A DNA stretch of 64,000 nt. It comes from Blattabacterium cuenoti BPAA (GTDB lineage: Bacteria > Bacteroidota > Bacteroidia > Flavobacteriales > Blattabacteriaceae). Made by a program: the position numbers and the translations under genes. Numbering within the stretch: position 1 is the stretch's first letter; each line of letters begins with the position of its first letter. This document shows, piece by piece, positions 1 through 8,868 of the stretch. A model generated the notes under the pieces. It was not told the DNA's origin, searched no databases, and saw nothing but the letters and a program-made list of their open reading frames with translations. The stretch spans positions 434,001 through 498,000 of the forward strand of contig NC_020510.1 in NCBI RefSeq assembly GCF_000348805.1. The letters run 5' to 3'.

Positions 1-446
1 TCCGGTATAATATTAGATCCTGTTCTTTTAGGAACATTATAGAGAATAATATTTGCTCCTGTATGATTTACAATCGACTTGAAATGTTGATATATTCCTT
101 CTTGAGAAGGATTATTATAATAAGGAGAAACTGAAAGAATAGCATAAAAATCCGATAAGTTTTTTATGCTATTAATTTTATTTACAAGATCTTCCGTGTT
201 ATTTCCTCCTAGTCCTAATATTAAAGGAAGTTTTTTATAATTAGCACTTTGAATACATTTTATGACATCCCATTTTTCTTCCTGTTTTAAGGTACTTGTT
301 TCTGCTGTAGTTCCCAATGCAACCAGATAATCAACATAATTATCCAAAACATATTTGACCAACTTTTCAAGTCCATTAAAGTCAATCTTTCCATTTTTTT
401 TAAAAGGAGTAACTAACGCTACACCTGTTCCATTTAATTTTTTCAT
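1..446 (-). CDS. dapA: 4-hydroxy-tetrahydrodipicolinate synthase (partial, 3' end outside window)
   Basis: Condenses pyruvate with aspartate semialdehyde, the first committed step to lysine and diaminopimelate. Translating leftward from the ATG at 446 gives about 148 residues starting MKKLNGTGVALVTPFK. The family landmarks appear in order: GTTAETSTL (the paired catalytic threonines), YYNNPSQEG and NVPKRTG. The Schiff-base lysine and the C-terminal half of the roughly 290-residue protein lie beyond the window edge. The gene reads away from the RRM gene on the same strand, about 100 bases apart. The frame is intact as far as it can be seen. Seen: motifs and open frame. Known: DapA family. A lysine-pathway gene fits a nutritional endosymbiont that makes essential amino acids. 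Confidence 0.93.
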   Translation of the reverse strand, partial: MKKLNGTGVALVTPFKKNGKIDFNGLEKLVKYVLDNYVDYLVALGTTAETSTLKQEEKWDVIKCIQSANYKKLPLILGLGGNNTEDLVNKINSIKNLSDFYAILSVSPYYNNPSQEGIYQHFKSIVNHTGANIILYNVPKRTGSNIIP

Positions 447-543
447 AGATTAATTTACTACATTTTATATTATTTTATGTAATTATAATTTATTGTAAAA
501 TAAAAACAGATGTAAGCGTACAACATAAATATGAAATTAAAGA

Positions 544-816
544 CTAATAGTCTTTTTTTGCTCTTGGCCTAGCTGCAGATACAATAATATTTCTACCCAT
601 AAATTCTGTCCCATTCAATTTTTCTATAGCTTGTTTGGCATCTTCTTCATTGGACATTTCTATAAATCCAAATCCTTTACTTCTTTTATTTGACGTAGAC
701 TCATCAAAAATTATCTTAGCATGAGTAACTTCTCCTACAGATTCAAAATATTTTTTCAATTCTTGTTCTGTCATGTCATAAGATAAATTGCCTACGTATA
801 GTTTCGTATTGTCCAT
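544..816 (-). CDS. Small RRM-type RNA-binding protein
   Basis: A single RNA-recognition motif of 90 residues. RNP-2 is KLYVGNLSY near residues 5-13 and RNP-1 is KGFGFIEM near residues 47-54, both with the aromatic residues that stack on RNA. The tail is short and basic (SAARPRAKKDY). Such one-domain RRM proteins are common in Bacteroidota and resemble cyanobacterial cold-induced Rbp proteins; their RNA targets are mostly unknown. I start at the ATG at 816, because the frame open further upstream would only add ten hydrophobic residues that do not belong to the fold. The gene is monocistronic, with a possible promoter just upstream. The protein probably acts as an RNA chaperone in the cytoplasm (inference). 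Confidence 0.9.
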   Translation of the reverse strand: MDNTKLYVGNLSYDMTEQELKKYFESVGEVTHAKIIFDESTSNKRSKGFGFIEMSNEEDAKQAIEKLNGTEFMGRNIIVSAARPRAKKDY

Positions 817-840
817 ATTAAAAATAAATTGTTTTAAAAG

Positions 841-871
841 CAAATTTAGAGAAATATTTTTTCTAAAAAAG
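841..871 (-). promoter_or_regulatory. Possible primary-sigma promoter of the RRM gene
   Basis: On the minus strand TAAATTTG (841-848) fits the Bacteroidota -7 box TAnnTTTG, with TTTT (868-871) 19 bases upstream in place of TTTG. The predicted transcript would start about 20 bases before the ATG at 816. The -7 box is good and the -33 box is weak. In such AT-rich DNA a chance match is possible. Confidence 0.4.
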
Positions 872-980
872 AAAAATATATTACTTGACTTAAATGCAAC
901 TTTAATAATGATTGATTTTATTTACAAAATAAGTTATATAAAGATTTTAATCAAAAATCATAAATCAAAGAATATATTTA

Positions 981-2153
981 ATGAATAATTTTTCTATTGT
1001 ATCATCATTATTGGACAATGATTTTTATAAATTTACAATGCAAAATGCTGTAATTAAACTATTTCCATTAGTAAAGGCAAAATATGAATTTATCAATAGA
1101 GGACAACACTCTTTTCCTAAAAATTTTGACAAAATTCTAAGGGAAAATCTAAATAAAATGGCTTATTTAAAACTTTCGAATGAAGAAAGAGTTTATTTAG
1201 AAAAATATTGTCCTTATCTAGATTCTTCTTACTTAGATTTTTTAAACAAATATCAATATAATCCAAAAGAAGTAAATATTTTTCAAAAAGGAGAAAACAT
1301 AAAAATGCATATAGAAGGATTATGGAGTAGAACTATATTATGGGAAGTTCCTATAATGTCCATTATATCTGAATTATATTATAAGTTAACAGGATCTCAA
1401 AGTATATCAGAAAAAAAAATTACGGATATGACAAAAGAAAAATTAAAAAAATATAAAAAATTACAAGTTAAAATTGGAGAATTCGGAACAAGAAGAAGAT
1501 ATTCTTATAAAGTGCATAAATTAGTTTTAGAAACATTAAAAGAAGAAGGAGAACCTTTTTTCATAGGAAGTAGTAATGTTCATCTTTCTCATATTTTTTC
1601 AATCAAACCAATAGGAACTCAAGGACACGAATGGATTATGTTTCATGCTGCAAAATATGGATTTAATATAGCAGACCGCATAGCTATGGAAAATTGGATA
1701 AATATTTATCAAAGTAATTTAGGAATTGCTTTATCTGATACATATACTTCTCCAATTTTTTTCAAAAACTTTAATAAAAAACTATCCAGTATTTTTCAAG
1801 GAGTAAGACATGATAGTGGAGACCCCCTCTCTTTTGCAAAAGAGACTATCAAACATTATAAAAAATTTAAAATAAATCCGATCAAAAAAAAAATTCTGTT
1901 TTCAGATAATCTTGATCCCAGTAAAGTTGCTTATATTTCTTCTTTTTGTAAAAACCAAATAAATACTTATTTTGGAATAGGAACAGATTTTACTAATGAT
2001 GTAGGAGTTCCTTCTATGAACATCGTCATAAAAATGATAAAAGCAATTCCAGAAAAAAAATGGACATCCGTGGTAAAACTTTCCAATGTTCAGGAAAAAT
2101 CTACAGGAAATAAAAATATGATTTCTTTAGCAAAAAAAATTCTTCATATATAA
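981..2153 (+). CDS. pncB: Nicotinate phosphoribosyltransferase
   Basis: Makes nicotinate mononucleotide from nicotinate and PRPP with ATP (Preiss-Handler salvage to NAD). At 390 residues it has the usual PncB length. Seen: the FGTRRR block near 168-173, GTQGHEW near 212-218 with the conserved histidine, and RHDSGDP near 276-282 in the phosphoribosyl-binding region. The start MNNFSIVSSLLDNDFYKFTM is the normal N terminus of the family. The gene stands alone between the RRM gene and miaB. It holds an in-frame A10 run (1884-1893). It suggests that NAD is at least partly made from imported nicotinate. Confidence 0.93.
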   Translation: MNNFSIVSSLLDNDFYKFTMQNAVIKLFPLVKAKYEFINRGQHSFPKNFDKILRENLNKMAYLKLSNEERVYLEKYCPYLDSSYLDFLNKYQYNPKEVNIFQKGENIKMHIEGLWSRTILWEVPIMSIISELYYKLTGSQSISEKKITDMTKEKLKKYKKLQVKIGEFGTRRRYSYKVHKLVLETLKEEGEPFFIGSSNVHLSHIFSIKPIGTQGHEWIMFHAAKYGFNIADRIAMENWINIYQSNLGIALSDTYTSPIFFKNFNKKLSSIFQGVRHDSGDPLSFAKETIKHYKKFKINPIKKKILFSDNLDPSKVAYISSFCKNQINTYFGIGTDFTNDVGVPSMNIVIKMIKAIPEKKWTSVVKLSNVQEKSTGNKNMISLAKKILHI

Positions 2154-2176
2154 TAAAAATGGTTTTTTTATTATGT

Positions 2177-2191
2177 ATGACATAATGACAT
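2177..2191. promoter_or_regulatory. 15-bp repeat element shared with the groES control region
   Basis: ATGACATAATGACAT, two direct copies of ATGACAT separated by one A. It differs at one position from the perfect palindrome at 5568-5582 upstream of groES. It overlaps a 17-bp inverted repeat (2180-2196, arms ACATAAT/ATTATGT) followed by T-rich sequence, so part of it could instead end pncB transcription. It lies 30 bases before the miaB start, in the leader of the operon that encodes the sigma-54 activator. The role as an operator or activator site is inference. Confidence 0.4.
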
Positions 2192-2220
2192 TATGTATTT
2201 TTATTATATATATTTAAAAA

Positions 2221-3549
2221 ATGAAATATAAAAATTTTTATATAGAAAATTATGGTTGTCAAATGAACATTTCAGATAGTGATATTATCACTTCTATTTT
2301 GATGAATCATGGGTTTATTCTATCTGAAAACTTAGATAAAGCAAATATAATATTATTAAATGCTTGTTCTATTCGAGAAAAAGCAGAATTAACCCTAAAA
2401 AAAAGATTAGAACAATTAAAATTTTTAAAAAAAAAGAAAAAGATCTGGATTGGAGTTGTAGGATGTTTTTCAAAAGAAATTACAAAATTTTTTTGTTCCA
2501 AAAAAATGGTTGATTTTTTTATTTCCCCAGATTCTTATAGAGAAATTCCTAATTTTATTTATTATTCTATAATGGGAATACAGTACCTTTCTTATACTAA
2601 GAAAAGAAATGAAACTTATGCGGATATAAGTTTTGTAAAAACAAAAAAAAATAACAAAAAAATAACATCCTTTTTAAGTATAACAAGAGGTTGCAATAAT
2701 ATGTGTACATTTTGTATCGTTCCTTTTACCAGAGGTAGAGAAAGAAGTAGTGATCCAGATTCCATTATTAAGGAATGTAAACATTTATATCAAAATGGAT
2801 ATAAAGAAGTAACTCTTTTAGGACAAAATGTAGATTCTTATTTATGGATAGAAGAAAAAAACATTGTAGATTTTTCAAAACTTTTGGATCTTTTAGCAAA
2901 GGAAATCCCGATGATGAGAATTAGATTTTCTACATCTAATCCTCATGATATGTCTAATAAAGTACTAGAAGTTATTTCTAAACATAAAAATATCTGTAAA
3001 CATATTCATCTACCTGTACAATCTGGGAGTAATAAAATATTAAAGTTAATGAATAGAAAATATACACGAGAAGAATATCTTTTTTTAGTAAAAAAAATTC
3101 AAAATATTATCCCTGAATGTTCTATTTCTCATGATATTATGACTGGATTTTGTAATGAAAATGAACAAGATCATCAGGATACCATAAATTTAATGAATGA
3201 AATCAAATATAATTATGGTTACATGTTTTCTTATTCTCCTAGACCTGGAACTTATGCTTACAGAAAATTAAAGGACAATGTTCCTCTACATATAAAAAAA
3301 AAACGATTACAAGAGATCATCGATTTACAAAGAAAACATTCATTTTATAGAATGCAAGAGCATTTAGGTAGAGTAGAGGAAGTTTTAATAGAAGGAGAAT
3401 CAAAAAAAAATAATCAATATTGGTATGGAAGAAACACACAAAATTTGATCGTAGTTTTTCCTAAAAAATTCCTAAATATAGGAGATTACGCTCATGTAAA
3501 AATAAAAGACACAACATCTGCCACTTTAATAGGGGAACTTTGCATATGA
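2221..3549 (+). CDS. miaB: tRNA-2-methylthio-N6-dimethylallyladenosine synthase MiaB
   Basis: Radical-SAM methylthiotransferase that converts i6A37 to ms2i6A37 in tRNAs reading UNN codons; its substrate is the product of MiaA. Seen: the N-terminal MTTase domain with three cluster cysteines (C13 in YGCQMN, C49 in NACSIRE, C82 in VVGCFS), the radical-SAM CxxxCxxC (C158, C162, C165) and a C-terminal TRAM domain (VEEVLIEGESKKN onward). At 442 residues it is full length. It heads the operon miaB - sigma-54 activator - lptE - secG (gaps of 18, -11 and 7 bases). Its intactness matters because miaA at 22.8 kb is frameshifted. Confidence 0.95.
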   Translation: MKYKNFYIENYGCQMNISDSDIITSILMNHGFILSENLDKANIILLNACSIREKAELTLKKRLEQLKFLKKKKKIWIGVVGCFSKEITKFFCSKKMVDFFISPDSYREIPNFIYYSIMGIQYLSYTKKRNETYADISFVKTKKNNKKITSFLSITRGCNNMCTFCIVPFTRGRERSSDPDSIIKECKHLYQNGYKEVTLLGQNVDSYLWIEEKNIVDFSKLLDLLAKEIPMMRIRFSTSNPHDMSNKVLEVISKHKNICKHIHLPVQSGSNKILKLMNRKYTREEYLFLVKKIQNIIPECSISHDIMTGFCNENEQDHQDTINLMNEIKYNYGYMFSYSPRPGTYAYRKLKDNVPLHIKKKRLQEIIDLQRKHSFYRMQEHLGRVEEVLIEGESKKNNQYWYGRNTQNLIVVFPKKFLNIGDYAHVKIKDTTSATLIGELCI

Positions 3550-3567
3550 TATAAAAAAAATAAAAAC

Positions 3568-4821
3568 ATGGAATCCATTTCTATCCAAAATATAAAACAA
3601 AAATTTGGAATCATTGGATATGATTATGCTTTACATAGAGCTTTAGAAAAGTCGATACAAGTAGCACCTACTGATATTTCAGTATTAGTTCTTGGAGAAA
3701 GTGGAGTAGGAAAAGAATTTATCCCAAAAATTATTCATCAATATTCTTCTAGAAAACATTATACTTATATTGCCGTAAATTGTGGGGCTATCCCAGAAGG
3801 AACTATTGATAGTGAACTTTTTGGACATGAAAAGGGGTCTTTTACAGGAGCAACAAGCATGCGAAAAGGTTATTTTGAAGGAGCAAATGGGGGAACCATT
3901 TTTTTAGATGAAGTAGGAGAACTCCCCTTAACCACGCAAGTTCGTCTTCTTAGGATATTAGAATCAGGAGAATTTATTAAAGTAGGATCTTCTAAAATTC
4001 AAAAGACTAATATCCGTATTGTTGCTGCTACTAATTTGAATATAGTAGAGTCTATTCAAAAAGGAAAATTTAGAGAAGATTTGTATTATCGTTTAAATAC
4101 AGTACAAATTAATGTCCCTCCTTTACGTTTTCGGAAAAACGATGTTAAATTTTTATTCAAAAAATTTTCTAATGATTTTGCAGAAAAATATCATATGCCT
4201 TCGATAACATTGACTGAAGAATCTTTAAAATATTTGGAAAATTATCCTTGGCCTGGTAATATTAGACAATTAAAAAATTTGATAGAACAAATTTCTGTAG
4301 TAGAAACTAAACGTGAAATTTCTATAGAAAAATTAAAAGAATATATACCAGAAAATATTCCATCGATATCCTTTTCTAATCATAATAATAATGTAATAGA
4401 AACAAGGTCTTTTCATGAGAGAGAAAAAGATTTTCTTTACAAAATTTTATTTGATATGAAAAAAAATTTGAATGATTTAAAAGATATTACTCTTCAACTG
4501 ATTAAAAATAATTCCAGTACTAGATTTATTGAAAAAAATCAACATCTTATGGAAAAAGTTTTCGGAAAAATGATTGATAACAGAGATGATTCTATTTTTC
4601 AATTAGAAGATTCATCTAAATCTTCTTCAGATTTAGATTATGAAGAAGTAGAAGAAGATTTAACCAAAAATGAATTTTCTTCTTTTTCTTTACAAAAAAA
4701 AGAAATAGAATTTATTCAAAAAGCTTTAAAAAAAAATAATGGAAAAAGAAAAAAAGCTGCAAAAGAATTAGGAATTTCAGAAAGAACATTATACAGAAAA
4801 ATTAAACAGTATGGCTTATAA
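3568..4821 (+). CDS. Sigma-54-dependent transcriptional activator (AAA+/Fis type, no receiver domain)
   Basis: Bacterial enhancer-binding protein that remodels sigma-54 RNA polymerase with ATP. Seen: the AAA+ domain begins almost at the N terminus; Walker A GESGVGKE (43-50); the sigma-54 contact loop GSFTGA (90-95), a serine variant of GAFTGA; Walker B IFLDEVGEL (111-119); the C-terminal block ENYPWPGNIRQLKNL; and a Fis-type helix-turn-helix at the end (KKAAKELGISERTLYRKIKQ). There is no receiver, GAF or PAS domain, so activity is probably set by expression level or a partner. A linker of about 100 acidic, serine-rich residues precedes the HTH. Its 3' end overlaps lptE by 11 bases. A sigma-54 promoter lies at groES about 800 bp downstream. 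The sigma-54 gene itself is not in the window. Confidence 0.93.
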   Translation: MESISIQNIKQKFGIIGYDYALHRALEKSIQVAPTDISVLVLGESGVGKEFIPKIIHQYSSRKHYTYIAVNCGAIPEGTIDSELFGHEKGSFTGATSMRKGYFEGANGGTIFLDEVGELPLTTQVRLLRILESGEFIKVGSSKIQKTNIRIVAATNLNIVESIQKGKFREDLYYRLNTVQINVPPLRFRKNDVKFLFKKFSNDFAEKYHMPSITLTEESLKYLENYPWPGNIRQLKNLIEQISVVETKREISIEKLKEYIPENIPSISFSNHNNNVIETRSFHEREKDFLYKILFDMKKNLNDLKDITLQLIKNNSSTRFIEKNQHLMEKVFGKMIDNRDDSIFQLEDSSKSSSDLDYEEVEEDLTKNEFSSFSLQKKEIEFIQKALKKNNGKRKKAAKELGISERTLYRKIKQYGL

Positions 4822-5305
4822 AAAATTTTTTTTTGTTTTTATTTTTATATTGATCATGATAATTAGTTGTTATCATTCATCATTTTTTGATGAAAATAAG
4901 ACAATAGAGATAGGAAAAATTTCAGAACAAGTTAATATACCTAGAAGATCTATTTCTTTTGATTTTAAAAAAAGTCTTGAAGATTATATAATGAAACATA
5001 ATCCTTCCAATTTAGTATTAAAAAATGGAGATGTTGTTTTAGAAGGTGTATTTCTGAATTACGCAATTATTCCATTAGAAAATTATCCTTTGAAAAAAAT
5101 TAAAGTGACAGTAAAAATTTCTTGTATAGATAATTCTGAACCAAAAAACAATTGGGAAAAAACTTTTGTTGTATCTGAGGTGTTTTCCAAAAATAAAAAA
5201 AATCTTTTTTCAAAAGAAATTATTGATAAAATTATAGAGAAATTAACAATTCAAGTATATCATAAAATATTTTATGATTCCTATCATGATTTTGTAAATC
5301 AATAA
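4811..5305 (+). CDS. lptE: LptE-family LPS-assembly lipoprotein
   Basis: A predicted outer-membrane lipoprotein of 164 residues. A hydrophobic signal peptide (about residues 5-20, FFFVFIFILIMIISC) ends in a lipobox cysteine (IISC). The mature part fits the Bacteroidota LptE-like family, which plugs the LptD channel that inserts LPS. The assignment rests on the signal, the size, the conserved run RRSISFDFKKSLEDYI and, above all, position: this gene sits between the sigma-54 activator and secG in flavobacteria. The ATG overlaps the activator's stop region by 11 bases, implying coupled translation. It fits the presence of kdsC and lspA. Sequence divergence is high, so the function is likely but not certain. 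Confidence 0.75.
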   Translation: MAYKKFFFVFIFILIMIISCYHSSFFDENKTIEIGKISEQVNIPRRSISFDFKKSLEDYIMKHNPSNLVLKNGDVVLEGVFLNYAIIPLENYPLKKIKVTVKISCIDNSEPKNNWEKTFVVSEVFSKNKKNLFSKEIIDKIIEKLTIQVYHKIFYDSYHDFVNQ

Positions 5306-5312
5306 TAGACAG

Positions 5313-5561
5313 ATGGAAAACAGGTCATTTATAATTATATTTGGTTTTTTTATCATTTTAACATGTATTTTACTTATGTTGGTTATATTAATACAAAATC
5401 CTAAAAAAGAAAGTATTCATCAATCTTTTATGGAAAGAAATTTTAGATTTTTTGGAATTAAAAGAACCAATACATTTTTAGAAAATATTACTTGGATTTT
5501 ATCCATCATTATATTTTTTTTGATTCTATTCTTCAATTTTTTACTAAAATCAAAACATTGA
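5313..5561 (+). CDS. secG: Protein translocase subunit SecG
   Basis: Small accessory subunit of the SecYEG translocon, 82 residues. Seen: a first membrane segment (about 5-27, IIIFGFFIILTCILLMLVILI), the family motif IQNPKKES right after it, then a short loop and a second membrane segment (about 59-77). It starts 7 bases after lptE and ends the miaB operon. The usual Gly-rich tail is absent, in line with genome reduction. A hairpin and the groES control region follow. Confidence 0.88.
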   Translation: MENRSFIIIFGFFIILTCILLMLVILIQNPKKESIHQSFMERNFRFFGIKRTNTFLENITWILSIIIFFLILFFNFLLKSKH

Positions 5562-5567
5562 ATAAAT

Positions 5568-5582
5568 ATGTCATAATGACAT
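5568..5582. promoter_or_regulatory. Perfect 15-bp palindrome, candidate enhancer site for the sigma-54 activator
   Basis: ATGTCATAATGACAT, arms of 7 bp around a central A at 5575. It sits about 75 bp upstream of the start predicted from the sigma-54 promoter at 5624-5639, within the range where enhancer-binding proteins bind. A 14/15 copy precedes miaB (2177-2191). It has the symmetry expected for a Fis-type HTH dimer. Binding by the activator encoded at 3568-4821 is inference. Confidence 0.5.
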
Positions 5583-5595
5583 TTAACTCTGATTT

Positions 5596-5623
5596 AATGA
5601 AAAAACTTGAAAGTTTTTTCATT
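5596..5623. terminator. 28-bp inverted repeat between secG and groES
   Basis: Arms of 13 bp (5596-5608 and 5611-5623) match perfectly around a 2-base centre (GA). In RNA it would form a hairpin whose 3' arm carries a T6 run, so it may end the miaB-secG transcript. It also abuts the -24 element of the sigma-54 promoter, so a regulatory role in DNA is possible. It is not a CIRCE element. Confidence 0.5.
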
Positions 5624-5639
5624 TGGCATGTTTTTGGCT
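5624..5639 (+). promoter_or_regulatory. Sigma-54 (-24/-12) promoter of groESL
   Basis: TGGCATGTTTTTGGCT matches the sigma-54 consensus TGGCACGNNNNTTGCW at all but two defined positions. GG (5625-5626) and GC (5637-5638) have the obligatory 10-base spacing. The predicted start is near 5650, giving a leader of about 33 bases to the groES ATG. A primary-sigma alternative (TAACTTTA at 5660-5667 with TTTG at 5641 or 5633) has spacings of 15 or 23, outside the 19-21 expected. No CIRCE repeat is present. Confidence 0.65.
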
Positions 5640-5682
5640 TTTTGGACAATTAGAACCGTTAACTTTAAAAATTAATTATTAT

Positions 5683-5961
5683 ATGGTGGAAGTAAAGATT
5701 AAACCTTTAGCAGATCGCGTTCTTGTGCAACCTGATCCTGCTGAAAACAAAACAGCTTCAGGTATTATTATTCCTGATACAGCAAAAGAAAAACCACAAA
5801 AAGGAACAATAATTGCCGTAGGGAAAGGAAAAAAAGATGAACCTATGAATCTAAAAAAAGGGGATAGAATTTTGTATGGTAAATATTCTGGTACGGAACT
5901 GAAATGGGAAGGAGAAGAATATCTCATTATGCGAGAATCTGATGTTATAGCTATCATATGA
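5683..5961 (+). CDS. groES: Co-chaperonin GroES (Hsp10)
   Basis: Heptameric lid of the GroEL chamber, 92 residues. Seen: the N-terminal strand [19 protein letters not shown], the mobile-loop region around residues 18-32 with the GroEL-binding GIIIP, and the Gly-rich roof loop. I use the ATG at 5683, where the family begins; the frame stays open 60 bases further upstream through the promoter, but those residues have no counterpart. It forms an operon with groEL, 56 bases downstream. The control region upstream carries a sigma-54 promoter and a palindrome. Confidence 0.96.
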   Translation: MVEVKIKPLADRVLVQPDPAENKTASGIIIPDTAKEKPQKGTIIAVGKGKKDEPMNLKKGDRILYGKYSGTELKWEGEEYLIMRESDVIAII

Positions 5962-6011
5962 TTCATAACTAATTAGAAAGAATAAAATCAGAAAAATTTA
6001 TTAAAATTTAA

Positions 6012-7661
<1,650 letters not shown>

Positions 7662-7667
7662 AAGTCT

Positions 7668-7719
7668 GTAACTCAAAAAAAATAGTGTCTTTAAAAAGGC
7701 ACTATTTTTTTTGAGTTAC
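7668..7719. terminator. Strong bidirectional terminator between groEL and kdsC
   Basis: Two perfectly complementary 20-base arms (7668-7687 and 7700-7719) contain A8 and T8 tracts around a 12-base loop that can add two more pairs. It sits between two converging genes, so it can end groESL rightward and kdsC leftward. Confidence 0.85.
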
Positions 7720-7745
7720 TTACTACACATTACTAAAATAAATGA

Positions 7746-8246
7746 TTAGAACCAGTTTTTTTGAATTTTTAAAGTTCGTTCGATCACATCTCTTACACAT
7801 CCTTTTCCTCCTTTTTTGGGAGAAATATATTTAGATATGTCTTTGACTTCTTGAACTGCATCTATCGGAGAACAAGGTAACGCTACAGATTTCATAATCT
7901 CAATATCAGGTATATCATCTCCCATATAGAGAATTTCTTTTTTAGTAAGATTTAAAATCTTGCAATATTCATCTAAATATTTTTTTTTATTATCTACTCC
8001 TTGATAGATGTAAGATATATTCAATTCTCTCAAACGTCTGAAAACCATTAAATCCGAACCTCTTGTTATAATACATAAATTATATCCTTTTTTTCTTGCT
8101 AATTGTATTGCATATCCATCTTTAGCAAACATTTTTCTTCCAAGATTTCCATCTGGAAATAAATTTAAAGTGCAATCCGTCAATACTCCATCTACATCAA
8201 ATATGAAAGTATTAATATGATTCATTATACTTATATAATTTTCCAT
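7746..8246 (-). CDS. kdsC: KdsC-type HAD phosphatase (KDO-8-phosphate phosphatase)
   Basis: Dephosphorylates 3-deoxy-D-manno-octulosonate 8-phosphate to KDO, a core sugar of LPS. About 166 residues, the short C0-type HAD fold. Seen: the nucleophile motif FDVDGVLTD, the threonine of motif II in IITRGS, the lysine region KKKYLDEY, motif IV GDDIPDIEIM and a C-terminal GGKGCVRDVIE. I chose the ATG at 8246; one four codons upstream (8258) is also possible. It converges on groEL across a strong terminator. Together with the LptE-like protein it suggests that some LPS is still made. Flavobacterial members of this family are usually annotated the same way, though the substrate is rarely tested. Confidence 0.85.
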   Translation of the reverse strand: MENYISIMNHINTFIFDVDGVLTDCTLNLFPDGNLGRKMFAKDGYAIQLARKKGYNLCIITRGSDLMVFRRLRELNISYIYQGVDNKKKYLDEYCKILNLTKKEILYMGDDIPDIEIMKSVALPCSPIDAVQEVKDISKYISPKKGGKGCVRDVIERTLKIQKNWF

Positions 8247-8380
8247 ATATTCAAACATGTAAACATCATTTATTAGGACTGTTTTTTTTAAAAAAAAACC
8301 TCCCCTTTTCTTTTTACTACAGTCTAAAGGAATAAAAAGAAAGAAAATGTAAAAAAATTCAAAATAAATACATATTTTCT

Positions 8381-8773
8381 TTAAATATCTTCGAAATTAA
8401 TATTTGTAAAATTTTTTACTTCTGATGTTTTTTTTTGAACTTCTTTAATTTCTTGATTGTATGTAGTATGATTTTTAAAATCTTTCTGATGACGTTCTGA
8501 AATGACCTCTCTTCCTTTTTCATTAATAATAAATCGAATCATATCATCAAGTATACTTTGAAATTTTGAAAAATCTTCTTTATACAAATAAATTTTATGT
8601 TTTTTGTAAGTTACTTCTCCTGTTTCAGAAAAATTTTTCTTGCTTTCGGTTATTGTCAAATAATAATCACCAGCTCTTGTTTCTCTTGCATCAAAAAAAT
8701 AAGTTCTACTACCAGTTTTTAGAGTTCGTGAACAAATTTCATTTCTTTCTTTGATATTTTCTTTTTCGTCCAT
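8381..8773 (-). CDS. PUR-domain protein, DUF3276 family
   Basis: 130 residues. The N-terminal part (about 15-90) has the PUR-repeat pattern of DUF3276: RTYFFDARETRAGDYYLTITESKK, then HKIYLYKEDFSKFQSILDDMIRFI. PUR-alpha-like folds bind single-stranded nucleic acids; bacterial examples act as DNA- or RNA-binding regulators. The C-terminal 40 residues are polar and probably disordered. The family is widespread in Bacteroidota and often survives in reduced genomes. On the minus strand TAGATTTG (8802-8809) upstream resembles a -7 promoter box, but no -33 box is visible. The exact function is unknown. Confidence 0.82.
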   Translation of the reverse strand: MDEKENIKERNEICSRTLKTGSRTYFFDARETRAGDYYLTITESKKNFSETGEVTYKKHKIYLYKEDFSKFQSILDDMIRFIINEKGREVISERHQKDFKNHTTYNQEIKEVQKKTSEVKNFTNINFEDI

Positions 8774-8868
8774 TTCAAAAAATATTATAATCCTAACTCA
8801 GCAAATCTAAACAAAAAAAATGGGCCATCCTACTTTTTTATTATAATTATTTAAATAAAATGAATTTT

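Noticed and set aside
788..988. Small rightward open frame of 66 codons between the RRM gene and pncB
   Set aside because: Low-complexity K/I/N peptide with no family features, overlapping the start of the RRM gene and explained by AT-rich intergenic sequence.
5633..5667. Primary-sigma promoter for groES (TTTG with TAACTTTA)
   Set aside because: Spacings of 15 or 23 bases do not fit the 19-21 expected and the -7 box lacks its G; the sigma-54 reading fits far better. A weak secondary promoter is not excluded.
8285..8345. Hairpin TTTCTTTTTA/TAAAAAGAAA downstream of the PUR gene as a terminator
   Set aside because: Ten A/T-rich pairs with a 16-base loop in sequence where such pairing is expected by chance.
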